NCBI GenBank assembly: GCA_021736745.1
Contig: JAIPFG010000017.1
Location: forward strand, 1 to 18,545
Origin: Pseudomonadales bacterium
Lineage (GTDB): Bacteria > Pseudomonadota > Gammaproteobacteria > Pseudomonadales > IMCC2047
Direction of reading: 5' to 3'
DNA: 18,545 nucleotides
Part shown: piece by piece, positions 6,876 through 14,872 of the stretch
Position numbering within the stretch: position 1 is the stretch's first letter
How the letters are laid out: the number at the start of each line of letters is the position of its first letter
Notes under the pieces: generated by a model
What the model was told of the DNA's origin: nothing
The model's input: the letters and a program-made list of their open reading frames with translations, nothing else
Database searches by the model: none
Program-made: the position numbers and the translations under genes

Positions 6876-6898
6876 GGCTAGGGAATGAAGTTGGTTAA
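6876..6898 (-). repeat. REP-like repeat copy 2 (core only, inverted)
   Basis: This 23-bp sequence, reading GGCTAGGGAATGAAG then TTGGTTAA, is the exact reverse complement of 11797-11819. It sits in the gap between the convergent fecR and prsT-like genes, where bacterial REP elements typically lie. The flanking part of the 65-bp unit is not clearly conserved here. Confidence 0.85.
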
Positions 6899-6952
6899 CC
6901 CACACTAGTTGTTTCCTACATTCCTACAGACTAAAACAATCAAACCATTTTT

Positions 6953-9727
6953 TTAGTAGGATAAAGAATCCATTAATTTTTTTGCATCTTCGTATTCTGG
7001 AAATGATTGGCCAAGGGCGTCATTCGTCTTGAATACTGACTTCAAAATGCTTTTGGCGTCTTCTTTTTTACCGGATCTTGCTAGTATAAGCGAGTGGTGA
7101 TAACGAATAGTTAATGATTTAGGTTCTAATTCCTGCGCCCTTCGAATATTAATCAGAGCCTCAGACAGCTGTTTCTTCTCAAGCTGAATAAGCGCCATCG
7201 TGTCAAGAATCGACGCCGAATCTGGCTTCAGCTGATGTGCACGTGAAGCATATTTTGCAGCTTGATCAGTATTTGAAGTTCGCAGCAGCCATGCAACATT
7301 GTTTAATGCTCGATGGTCATTCGGCGCAATACCAATGATTTTTTTGTACTCAAGGATGGCCTTGTCTGGTTTGTTCAAGGTTAAATGTAATGAAGCTAAA
7401 GCTCGTCTCGCTATGACGTCGTCGGTGTGCACCGCGAGCCACTCCTCAAGCAACTCTTTAGCGCCGGTGATATCAGCCATTTTCTGTTTTTGCGATACCA
7501 AGTTTAAAAGAGTTGAAGAATTTGGTGATTTTTTAAATGCGCCCTCCAGGCTTTCCAGGCTTAATTGGTATTCGCCTTTAATGTTCGCCCGCGCAGCCTG
7601 CAAATGCAAAACATCTGGGCTTTCAGGCGAGACCTGCGTCAGCTTTGCTAGCTGATGATCAAAATCTTTAAAGTCTTTTTGCAAAAGTAGCAGTCGGGCC
7701 AAGGCAATTCTTGAGGGCACATGCCCGGGTCTAAGTTCAACAGCTTTAACTAGATGGTCCTTTACTTTGTCACTCTCCCCTAAACCGGCATAAATCATCG
7801 CCATTTGGAAGCGATATTGCGCAGTCTGTGGGTTTTCGATTATTAGCTGTAGCGTCAATGGTTTTGCGCGCGAGTAGTCTTGCTTTGCAAAATATAATGA
7901 GGCATACAAATTTCTAACAGATGACAAATCTTTGTAAGCTGGAGTTAGCGCATTTAACAACGAGAGGGCAGCATCGAACTTACCGGATAAAAGGTAATGT
8001 TGCGCTAGCTTAAACCTGGGGATTAATTCGCCTGGATGACCATCAATGGCTTGATTCAAGTAAGTAATTAAAGCGCCGTTGTTGCCGACACGGCCTTCTA
8101 AACTCGCCAACGCCACAAGCGCAGCCAAGTTATTTTCATCAAATTCTAGAATACGATTGTACAACTCTCTTGCTTTTACCAGCTTTTTATTGGCAATCTG
8201 CAATGAAGCCAGCATCAGCAGGGCCTCAGGGTTGCCAGGATTAATTTGTTCTGCCTTAGTGAACGACGCTATAGCCTTTGCCTTATCACTCATGGATAAA
8301 TAAATTTGCCCGATAAGGTTGTAGGGGCCTGGTTTTTCGGGAAATTCAGATTGATACTTTTCGGTGGCCGTCAGAGCATTTTGCCACTGTTTTAGCTGTA
8401 TGAAGTTTAGTATTTCCATCACCTGCGGGTAATGGTTTTCTGCGCCCATTTTCCCATCAGATTTAAGCCGTTTGTCTCCTAGGTTATTTTTACTACTGGA
8501 TACTAATGGCCCGCCTAATTTTGTTGTCTCAATTTCCGATTCTATAGTGAGGTTGGTGATGTGTGACAATATGTTTATGGCTTCTTCGTTTTTGTTTTGC
8601 GCCAACAATGATGAGACTAACACTCTTAATGCACTGATATCTTCAGGGGATTTTTCTGTAATGGGTCGAATGATTTGTTCTGCACGAGAATAATTTTTTC
8701 TCTGAATTTCAATGTTGGCAGCAACTATTAACCCCTGATGATTACCCGGTAAGTAATTGAGAAATTTTGTTATGTTATCTCCAGCCTGATGGGAATTTTT
8801 AAGCTCATAATTAACTAAAGCAAGATAATAAAAGGCCATTGGATTAGCTTCACCAGCCCTTGTTGCCAATTCAAACTCTGTTTTTGCCTGCTGAAGGTCT
8901 TCTTCTTGAAATAGCAGCCTTCCTAGTACATATGCCAATCCCGGATGTTTCTCAGTTTGTTTAGCTAGAATTTCTGCATCTCGGCGCGCAGAGGCAAAAT
9001 CCTCTGTATGAATTGCATGAAGCGCTCTTTTAAGGCGATAACTAAATTTGGTTTCAGCTAGTTCAATTGCTTTTGAGTACGCTTTCCGAGCAGTATCATG
9101 CTCATTTTCAGCTCGTGCCAAGTCACCAGCCAAATCCCAGGTTTCCTCATTTTCGCCGTCTATAGCTAGTAGTTGCTTTAAATTATGTTTTGCTTGAGTA
9201 TATTTACCGTCTGTTAGCAGGAATCTGATGTTAACGCCCATCACGTAGGGTGAATCAGGGGCTTTCTCCATTGCTTTAACTATCAAAGGACGCGCATCTT
9301 CTTTATTACCGGCTGCCGCATAAGCGAGTCCTTTTACGGCCATAATTTCACCCTGAGTGATATCATCTAGGTTTTCTATCTCAAGAGCCTGAACCTTTTC
9401 AAAGTTTCCCATCATCACCCAGCTTTTAGCGAGCATAGGTAGGATTAATTCATCCCCAACTCCCAGCCGCTGCGCGACCAAAAGCTCTTTTTCTGAATCT
9501 TCTGGTCGTCGCAGCCCGAAGTAGGCTTTGGCCAGAAGCCAGCGAGCACTCGCATTATCGGATTCGGACTTGAGAACATTTTTTAATACGATAACAGCTT
9601 CATTTTTTTTGTTTGAAGTAATTGCACTTTCAGCCTGCTGTATCAATTCTTCTGTAGATTCTTTTTTTGCGCAAGCGGCAAACAACACCGTAATCACAAT
9701 AAGGACAATAACATGTAGTAGCTTCAT
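6953..9727 (-). CDS. prsT: PEP-CTERM system TPR-repeat lipoprotein, PrsT-like
   Basis: This is a long all-TPR lipoprotein of the kind found with PEP-CTERM/exosortase and exopolysaccharide loci. From the start chosen it has 924 residues. A lipoprotein signal MKLLHVIVLIVITVLFAAC (Cys19, with Phe at -3, slightly off the classical lipobox) is followed by AKKESTEELIQQAESAITSN and then tandem tetratricopeptide-type helix pairs nearly to the end (for example NAVIVLKNVLK-like, DHRALNNVAWLLRTSN and SASILDTMALIQLEKKQL). The PrsT role is not known in detail; it is presumed to be a periplasmic or outer-membrane scaffold for export or sorting. I prefer ATG 9727, preceded by AAGGAA nine nt away, over the ATG at 9754. 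It is divergent from a PEP-CTERM substrate gene, which strengthens the family call. No exosortase lies in the window. Confidence 0.85.
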   Translation of the reverse strand: MKLLHVIVLIVITVLFAACAKKESTEELIQQAESAITSNKKNEAVIVLKNVLKSESDNASARWLLAKAYFGLRRPEDSEKELLVAQRLGVGDELILPMLAKSWVMMGNFEKVQALEIENLDDITQGEIMAVKGLAYAAAGNKEDARPLIVKAMEKAPDSPYVMGVNIRFLLTDGKYTQAKHNLKQLLAIDGENEETWDLAGDLARAENEHDTARKAYSKAIELAETKFSYRLKRALHAIHTEDFASARRDAEILAKQTEKHPGLAYVLGRLLFQEEDLQQAKTEFELATRAGEANPMAFYYLALVNYELKNSHQAGDNITKFLNYLPGNHQGLIVAANIEIQRKNYSRAEQIIRPITEKSPEDISALRVLVSSLLAQNKNEEAINILSHITNLTIESEIETTKLGGPLVSSSKNNLGDKRLKSDGKMGAENHYPQVMEILNFIQLKQWQNALTATEKYQSEFPEKPGPYNLIGQIYLSMSDKAKAIASFTKAEQINPGNPEALLMLASLQIANKKLVKARELYNRILEFDENNLAALVALASLEGRVGNNGALITYLNQAIDGHPGELIPRFKLAQHYLLSGKFDAALSLLNALTPAYKDLSSVRNLYASLYFAKQDYSRAKPLTLQLIIENPQTAQYRFQMAMIYAGLGESDKVKDHLVKAVELRPGHVPSRIALARLLLLQKDFKDFDHQLAKLTQVSPESPDVLHLQAARANIKGEYQLSLESLEGAFKKSPNSSTLLNLVSQKQKMADITGAKELLEEWLAVHTDDVIARRALASLHLTLNKPDKAILEYKKIIGIAPNDHRALNNVAWLLRTSNTDQAAKYASRAHQLKPDSASILDTMALIQLEKKQLSEALINIRRAQELEPKSLTIRYHHSLILARSGKKEDAKSILKSVFKTNDALGQSFPEYEDAKKLMDSLSY

Positions 9728-9830
9728 CAGTGTATATTCCTTTGTCCACGTCAATGTGAACCTTTTATGCTACGACATAGCAATCAGCTTGGCTTGTAAG
9801 ACCATCCAAACCTTTTCCCTTACTGAGGTT

Positions 9831-9895
9831 AAACGGCTTCGATGACTTCTCCAGGACTTTCCATAACTAAAACATTCTGAGAAGCCCAGCCGTTT
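9831..9895. repeat. Imperfect inverted repeat / hairpin
   Basis: AAACGGCT at 9831-9838 pairs with AGCCGTTT at 9888-9895, and CTTCTC at 9846-9851 pairs with GAGAAG at 9879-9884, giving a two-part stem with an internal bulge. It lies about 105 bp upstream of the prsT-like start. No function is evident. Confidence 0.4.
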
Positions 9896-10227
9896 CAATA
9901 GCGTTTGCTCATCGGCAGATAATTTTCATGCCTTTACCGTCGTCTATGATTATCAAGTATTTCCGGTTCGTTAGTAAGTGCTATATAACGCGAATATGAC
10001 CCCACGCACAGTCTAATATTGAAACAACTAACCATAGGTAGCGCCATGAGTGCCGAGCATTGATAAATGTTGCTATTTTATCACGTAATTCCTGTGTTCA
10101 TTGCTTTTACACCTAAAATTAGCGTCACTTTCTCTGAAAGAAATAAGCTTTGTTTTTGCGGTCCACGTTTCTTGGATAAACCACAGGCTAATTAGGGCTT
10201 GATGTCAGTAATTTTTACAATCATATA

Positions 10228-10244
10228 GTTGTCTCAGTGACAAC
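10228..10244. promoter_or_regulatory. Inverted repeat, candidate activator site
   Basis: GTTGTC-TCAGT-GACAAC is a 6-5-6 inverted repeat centred about 74 bp upstream of the predicted sigma-54 transcription start, a position possible for an enhancer-binding protein. A perfect 14-bp AT palindrome (ATATTTATAAATAT, 10245-10258) follows directly. Confidence 0.35.
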
Positions 10245-10282
10245 ATATTTATAAATATTTGTTACCCAAAGGGAAAATAATT

Positions 10283-10299
10283 TCGGTATGATTCTTGCT
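10283..10299 (+). promoter_or_regulatory. Candidate sigma-54 (-24/-12) promoter for the PEP-CTERM gene
   Basis: TCGGTATGATTCTTGCT has the invariant GG (10285-10286) and GC (10297-10298) separated by exactly 10 bases, with a full TTGCT -12 box and A and G matches in the -24 box. Sigma-54 activators of the PrsR family are associated with PEP-CTERM systems, which fits. The predicted start is near 10310. Confidence 0.45.
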
Positions 10300-10328
10300 T
10301 GCTGTTTAATTATACGACTACTGACAGA

Positions 10329-10445
10329 ATGCCGTGGGTTTACTCGGAGATTTCAGTTGAGCTATTACTAGACATGTCAAACTTAGCGCAAACTCAATAC
10401 CTAATCAGCAGTTTCAAAGAATGCTGGATGGAGACGGGAAAATGA
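10329..10445 (+). CDS. Short leader open frame overlapping the PEP-CTERM start (ATGA)
   Basis: A 38-residue frame beginning MPWVYSEISVELLL and ending CWMETGK overlaps the next start codon as ATGA. It has no Shine-Dalgarno sequence and no recognised homology. It could couple or attenuate translation of the PEP-CTERM gene, or be chance. Confidence 0.2.
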   Translation: MPWVYSEISVELLLDMSNLAQTQYLISSFKECWMETGK

Positions 10446-11662
10446 TTATTAAACAACTTTTAAACAGACGAATTAGTAGGGTGTATTTACTGCTTCTGAC
10501 AGGGTTTGTGGGTCATTCTCACGCCATGCTGGATAGCTGGGACGGCACCTTACCGACTGCAGGTGACCCGCTCACCTCTCTCGAGTTTCAGGATTTTACT
10601 GTTTACTCACTAAATTATCTAACCAACCTAGCGGAACAGATTGATAGTGGGGGTGACGTTTTAGGTACTGGAATTACAGTTCAGTCATACAATGTACAGT
10701 CTTCGCCCGGCCAGCTACATGATGAGCTGGTGGTTATCACCGGTAATACAGGGCAGGTGGATAATAACCAAGACGTTTGCGCCCCTAATAGTTGTGATGA
10801 CGCCTATCCATATCCACCTCCTACTGGCAATTTCATGACAACAGGATCTAGTGCCGAAAACGGGCCAATAGTTACTGGTCTTAGCGCTGGCGAAACAGAT
10901 GGCGTATCAAGTTGGTCGGCTTCTCAGGCGGCGTTATCAAGCTTTCTCGGCGATGGAAATCTGACGTTTCTCTTTAACCTTAACGAGGATAATGGTGGTG
11001 ACCCAAATCTACTGAACGGTCAATCACTATTGGTATCTGCCAAGGTCGATCTTATTGGAACTGATGGTAGTAGCTTGTTAACCTCCTTCTACCTAGGTTG
11101 CTATAATGGTGTTTGTGGGGCTGGAACCGCGGAAGCAGCTTACCTAGCGTCCGGTGAGCCTGAGGCTGACCCCACCAACATCGGTGCTGGTAACGAGGCC
11201 GCAGGCAGTGAAGGCGATGAGCTGTATAACCCCAATCTCGCACCGGGAGGAAACGCTTCTCTGGACCCTCGCTGGGCTTTTGTTCATGGTGCTATTTCGG
11301 TCGATACCACCACTGGGGCTTTCTTGGCGTTTGGCGACTGCAGCTTCACCGGGCTTTCAAATTGCACAACTATTAACCAGAACCTGGGGGCTGATGAAGT
11401 AGCCTTTGCAGCGATTAACCTGGAACTGTCAAATGCGATCAAGTCTGGTGATTGGATGGGCTCAGCTGTTGGGTTTATGAATGTTAACGTAGCCATTACG
11501 GGACAAACGAATGGTTTTGAGCAATTATTTATTACTGCGACTGGCGGCTCCGATATATGCTGCGAGGTACCCGAACCTAATGTTATAGCAATCTTCTCAT
11601 TTGGCCTATTCATTCTAGGCATATGCACCGCCAGAACTAGGAGAAGTAGATTTATCAGCTGA
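10442..11662 (+). CDS. Secreted PEP-CTERM sorting-domain protein
   Basis: This 406-residue exported protein of unknown function carries a C-terminal exosortase sorting signal. The signal peptide is MIIKQLLNRRISRVYLLLL with likely cleavage after HSHA. The last 34 residues contain the sorting motif VPEP (376-379), a hydrophobic helix NVIAIFSFGLFILGI and an Arg-rich tail (ARTRRSR), the standard tripartite signal. An exosortase would cleave here and release or attach the protein at the envelope or biofilm matrix. The body is acidic, Gly/Ser/Asn-rich and probably beta. It carries paired cysteines (CAPNSC, CYNGVC, CSFTGLSNC, and a CC just before VPEP), suggesting disulfides. The start is ATG 10442, with GGAG eight nt upstream, rather than ATG 10421. 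It is divergent from the prsT-like gene and ends near a 30-bp palindrome. Not recognised beyond the PEP-CTERM class. Confidence 0.85.
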   Translation: MIIKQLLNRRISRVYLLLLTGFVGHSHAMLDSWDGTLPTAGDPLTSLEFQDFTVYSLNYLTNLAEQIDSGGDVLGTGITVQSYNVQSSPGQLHDELVVITGNTGQVDNNQDVCAPNSCDDAYPYPPPTGNFMTTGSSAENGPIVTGLSAGETDGVSSWSASQAALSSFLGDGNLTFLFNLNEDNGGDPNLLNGQSLLVSAKVDLIGTDGSSLLTSFYLGCYNGVCGAGTAEAAYLASGEPEADPTNIGAGNEAAGSEGDELYNPNLAPGGNASLDPRWAFVHGAISVDTTTGAFLAFGDCSFTGLSNCTTINQNLGADEVAFAAINLELSNAIKSGDWMGSAVGFMNVNVAITGQTNGFEQLFITATGGSDICCEVPEPNVIAIFSFGLFILGICTARTRRSRFIS

Positions 11663-11709
11663 AGTTTCGTACAAATAGGTAAACCAATCTTTCCTAAATA
11701 GATAGATCA

Positions 11710-11739
11710 TCAAAGGTATACATGCATGTATACCTTTGA
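11710..11739. terminator. Perfect 30-bp palindrome between convergent genes, possible bidirectional terminator
   Basis: TCAAAGGTATACATG followed by its exact reverse complement forms an uninterrupted 30-bp palindrome between the convergent PEP-CTERM and gcvP genes. A second weak stem (TCAAT-AGGGTC-ATTGA) and TTTTT follow at 11741-11761. The position suits a two-way terminator, but the T-run does not directly abut the main stem. It could instead be a protein site or a mobile palindrome. Confidence 0.5.
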
Positions 11740-11760
11740 CTCAATAGGGTCATTGATTTT

Positions 11761-11825
11761 TAGGATGCGACGCAACAACTTCAAATAGGGTACCTATTAA
11801 CCAACTTCATTCCCTAGCCCCAACA
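11761..11825 (+). repeat. REP-like repeat copy 3 (about 65 bp)
   Basis: This is a direct copy of 3425-3490 (about 57 of 66 aligned columns). Its core 11797-11819 is the exact inverse of copy 2. Inside it AATAGG-GTA-CCTATT (11784-11798) forms a small stem. It lies just past the gcvP stop codon, in the gap between convergent genes. Confidence 0.85.
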
Positions 11826-11834
11826 ACACATCTT

Positions 11835-14720
11835 CTACTCATATTCCATAAGCGAAGGGCATGAGCAAATCAAATTACGATCGCCATAGACATTATCCAC
11901 CCGACCAACCCGCGACCAGTATTTATTTGCCCTCAAACTCGGTACAGGGTAGGCCCCTTGCTCACGACCATAGGCATGATTCCAATCATTGGCCACCAGC
12001 ACCTGGGCGGTATGCGGTGCATTTTTAAGGGGGTTGTCCTGCTCATCCGCTTCGCCACTTTCCACCGCCCGGATCTCTTCGCGGATGCAGATCATGGCGT
12101 CACAGAAGCGATCCAATTCCTCCAGCGATTCACTTTCGGTTGGCTCAATCATTAGCGTTCCCGCTACCGGGAATGACATGGTGGGGGCGTGGAAGCCAAA
12201 GTCGATCAAACGTTTCGCCACATCATCAACCGAAATACCACTGCTTTCTTTCAGCGGACGCAGATCAATAATGCATTCGTGCGCGACCCGACCCTTGACC
12301 CCGGTATAGAGTACCGGATAGTGCTCCTGTAAGCGGGCTGTCAAGTAGTTTGCATTGAGAATCGCGACCTCCGTTGCTTGTCGAAGTCCGCTGGCACCCA
12401 TCATTTTGATGTACATCCAGCTGATGGGCAAAATACCGGCGCTGCCCCAGGCCGCGGCGGATACCGGGCCAACTTCCAGTTGCTGTCCATTCCTGCGCAG
12501 GGTCTCGTGCCCGGGCAGGAATTTCGCCAAATGCTGACCAACCGCAATCGGGCCGACACCGGGGCCGCCACCGCCGTGCGGTATACAAAAGGTTTTGTGG
12601 AGGTTGAGGTGCGAAACATCACCGCCGAACTGCCCTGGCTGACACAGGCCCACCATGGCATTCAGGTTGGCGCCATCCATATAAACCTGGCCGCCCTGTT
12701 CATGAATGATGCGACAGACCTCTTTAATTTGATCCTCAAACACACCATGCGTGGAGGGGTAGGTCACCATAATAGCGGCCAGATTTTGGCTATGCTGCTC
12801 AGCTTTCACCGCGAGGTCGTTCAGATCAACATTGCCCCGTTCGTCACACTTGACTACCACTACCTTCATATCACACATCTGCGCGGACGCAGGATTAGTG
12901 CCATGGGCCGAACTGGGAATCAGACAAATATTGCGATGTCCCTCACCCCGGCTTTCATGATAAGCCTTAATCGCCAGCAATCCTGCATACTCACCTTGCG
13001 AGCCGGCATTGGGCTGTAGAGATACAGCGTCATAGCCAGTCACTGCACAGAGCATCTGCTCCAACTCCGTAGTTAACTGTAAATAGCCTTCAGCCTGATC
13101 CAATGGCACAAAAGGGTGAATTTGTGAAAATTCCGGCCAGGTGATGGGAATCATTTCCGCCGTCGCATTCAGCTTCATGGTACAAGAACCCAGCGGGATC
13201 ATGGCTCTGTCCAGTGCGATATCCTTATCCGCAAGATAACGCAGATAGCGCATCATCTCGGTTTCCGAGTGGTAGCGATTAAAGCATTCATGCTGCAACA
13301 CGGCATCTGTACGGAGACAGTCTTGAGGCACGGATGCTTCAACGTCTGTTTCCATTTCAGCAACATCAAATTCAACCGTTTGGTCCAAAGCAAATATCGC
13401 CCATAACCGCTCGACATCCTGAGCCTTGATCGTTTCATCCAGAGAAATACCGACGCAGCGCTGGTCTATTTCACGTAGATTAATTTGCTGGGCGCGCGCC
13501 GTTTCATGGATGGCTTGCGTGCTATTGCCGGTCTGTATGACTAACGTATCAAAAAAGGTCTTCGTGGAAAGTGTATAGCCCAGCCGGGTCAACCCCTGAG
13601 CGAGAATCTGTGTGAGCCGGTTGACTCTTTGGGCAATGCGGGTTAATCCCTGCGGACCATGATAGACCGCATACATGCTCGCCATGACCGCCAACAAAAC
13701 CTGCGCCGTACAGATATTGCTCGTCGCTTTTTCACGACGGATATGCTGTTCACGTGTTTGCAGCGCAAGGCGATAAGCGGGCTGCCCCTGACTATCGATG
13801 GATAGGCCGACAATTCGTCCCGGCAGAGCACGTTTAAACGCCTCTTTCGTCGCCATATAACCAGCATGTGGGCCACCAAATCCCAGGGGCACACCGAAAC
13901 GCTGACTTGAACCGATGGCAACATCAGCACCAAGCTCTCCAGGGGATTTCAACAACAGGAGGCTGAGCAAATCTGCCGCCATCACTACGAGGGCTTTCTT
14001 GGCGTGGGCTTGTTCGATAGCCTTTTGGTAATCATATATTTCACCGGATGCGGCCGGGTATTGCAGCAAGACCCCAAAACAATCGAGCGTGGCCAGGTCT
14101 GTCCGATGATCACCGACGAGCACATCAATACCAATCGGTTTAGCCCGAGTTTTCACTACCTCGATGGTCTGCGGAAAACAGTCCTGGGAAACAAAAAAGA
14201 CATTACTTTTTGATTTACTGATGCGCTGGCAAAGTGTCATTGCTTCAGCCGCTGCCGTGGCTTCGTCCAACAACGATGAATTCGCCAGATCCATGCCGGT
14301 CAGATCGGAAATCAGGGTCTGAAAATTCAGCAATGCCTCCAGACGACCTTGCGATATTTCAGGTTGGTAGGGCGTATAAGCGGTATACCAGCCCGGATTT
14401 TCCAGGATATTTCGCAAAATCACGTTGGGCGTATAACAATTGTAATAACCCTGACCGATCAGGGATTGATACTGCTTATTTTTGCTGGCCACCGACTTCA
14501 AATAAGCGAGCGCTTCCTGTTCTGAGCAACCGGTTTCTATCGCCAGCGATTCATCCGAATAGATGGTAGCGGGCACCACCTGTTCGATCAAAGCCTGCAT
14601 ATTATTCAGGCCCAACTGTTCCAGCATTTTCTGCTGGTCATGTTTGTTCGGCCCTATGTGACGAGCGATAAATTCATCGTTTGGTTCAAGCTCAGTCAGA
14701 CTGCACCCTTGTTGCGACAT
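11835..14720 (-). CDS. gcvP: Glycine dehydrogenase (decarboxylating), P-protein of the glycine cleavage system
   Basis: This PLP enzyme decarboxylates glycine and passes the aminomethyl group to lipoyl-GcvH. Its 961 residues match the full single-chain bacterial form (about 957 in E. coli), with both fused halves. The N-terminal half includes FIARHIGPN and TPYQPEISQGRLEALLNFQT. The C-terminal half carries the PLP site SHLNLHKTFCIPHGGGGPG, with Lys709 as the Schiff-base lysine, and PLGSCTMKLNA. A ribosome-binding AGG lies eight nt before the ATG. It is the last gene of gcvT-gcvH-gcvP, 152 bp after gcvH. It ends at a REP-like repeat marking the edge of the accessory block. Confidence 0.98.
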   Translation of the reverse strand: MSQQGCSLTELEPNDEFIARHIGPNKHDQQKMLEQLGLNNMQALIEQVVPATIYSDESLAIETGCSEQEALAYLKSVASKNKQYQSLIGQGYYNCYTPNVILRNILENPGWYTAYTPYQPEISQGRLEALLNFQTLISDLTGMDLANSSLLDEATAAAEAMTLCQRISKSKSNVFFVSQDCFPQTIEVVKTRAKPIGIDVLVGDHRTDLATLDCFGVLLQYPAASGEIYDYQKAIEQAHAKKALVVMAADLLSLLLLKSPGELGADVAIGSSQRFGVPLGFGGPHAGYMATKEAFKRALPGRIVGLSIDSQGQPAYRLALQTREQHIRREKATSNICTAQVLLAVMASMYAVYHGPQGLTRIAQRVNRLTQILAQGLTRLGYTLSTKTFFDTLVIQTGNSTQAIHETARAQQINLREIDQRCVGISLDETIKAQDVERLWAIFALDQTVEFDVAEMETDVEASVPQDCLRTDAVLQHECFNRYHSETEMMRYLRYLADKDIALDRAMIPLGSCTMKLNATAEMIPITWPEFSQIHPFVPLDQAEGYLQLTTELEQMLCAVTGYDAVSLQPNAGSQGEYAGLLAIKAYHESRGEGHRNICLIPSSAHGTNPASAQMCDMKVVVVKCDERGNVDLNDLAVKAEQHSQNLAAIMVTYPSTHGVFEDQIKEVCRIIHEQGGQVYMDGANLNAMVGLCQPGQFGGDVSHLNLHKTFCIPHGGGGPGVGPIAVGQHLAKFLPGHETLRRNGQQLEVGPVSAAAWGSAGILPISWMYIKMMGASGLRQATEVAILNANYLTARLQEHYPVLYTGVKGRVAHECIIDLRPLKESSGISVDDVAKRLIDFGFHAPTMSFPVAGTLMIEPTESESLEELDRFCDAMICIREEIRAVESGEADEQDNPLKNAPHTAQVLVANDWNHAYGREQGAYPVPSLRANKYWSRVGRVDNVYGDRNLICSCPSLMEYE

Positions 14721-14872
14721 TAATACGACCTATCCATTGAAAACTAAATTGAAAACGGAGACCTGCAAGCGTTGTATGAAAACCTATTGAGCAAGAATTA
14801 AAGAAGGCGCGAATGCTCATTCAGTCTCAACAAGACTCCTACTGGTACTGGTTCATTTTTATGGCCAATTAA

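Larger units (their letters stand above)
9728..10441. promoter_or_regulatory. Long intergenic region between prsT-like and PEP-CTERM genes
   Basis: About 700 bp without a recognisable gene. It holds an imperfect hairpin at 9831-9895, an inverted repeat at 10228-10244, a 14-bp palindrome at 10245-10258, a sigma-54-like promoter near 10285 and a short leader frame at 10329-10445. On the minus strand around 9755-9970, short open stretches (one with IIIDDGKGMK, another with KLSADEQTLLKRLGF) look like possible gene debris that I do not recognise. Confidence 0.4.

Noticed and set aside
6918..6960. Intrinsic terminator between fecR and the prsT-like gene (CCTAC...GTAGG pairing)
   Set aside because: The stem is imperfect, overlaps the prsT-like stop codon, and has no T-run on the correct side in either direction.
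12378..13019. Long plus-strand open frame of 213 codons opposite gcvP
   Set aside because: It lies wholly inside the clearly coding gcvP gene, shows no domain I recognise, and is explained as a shadow frame.
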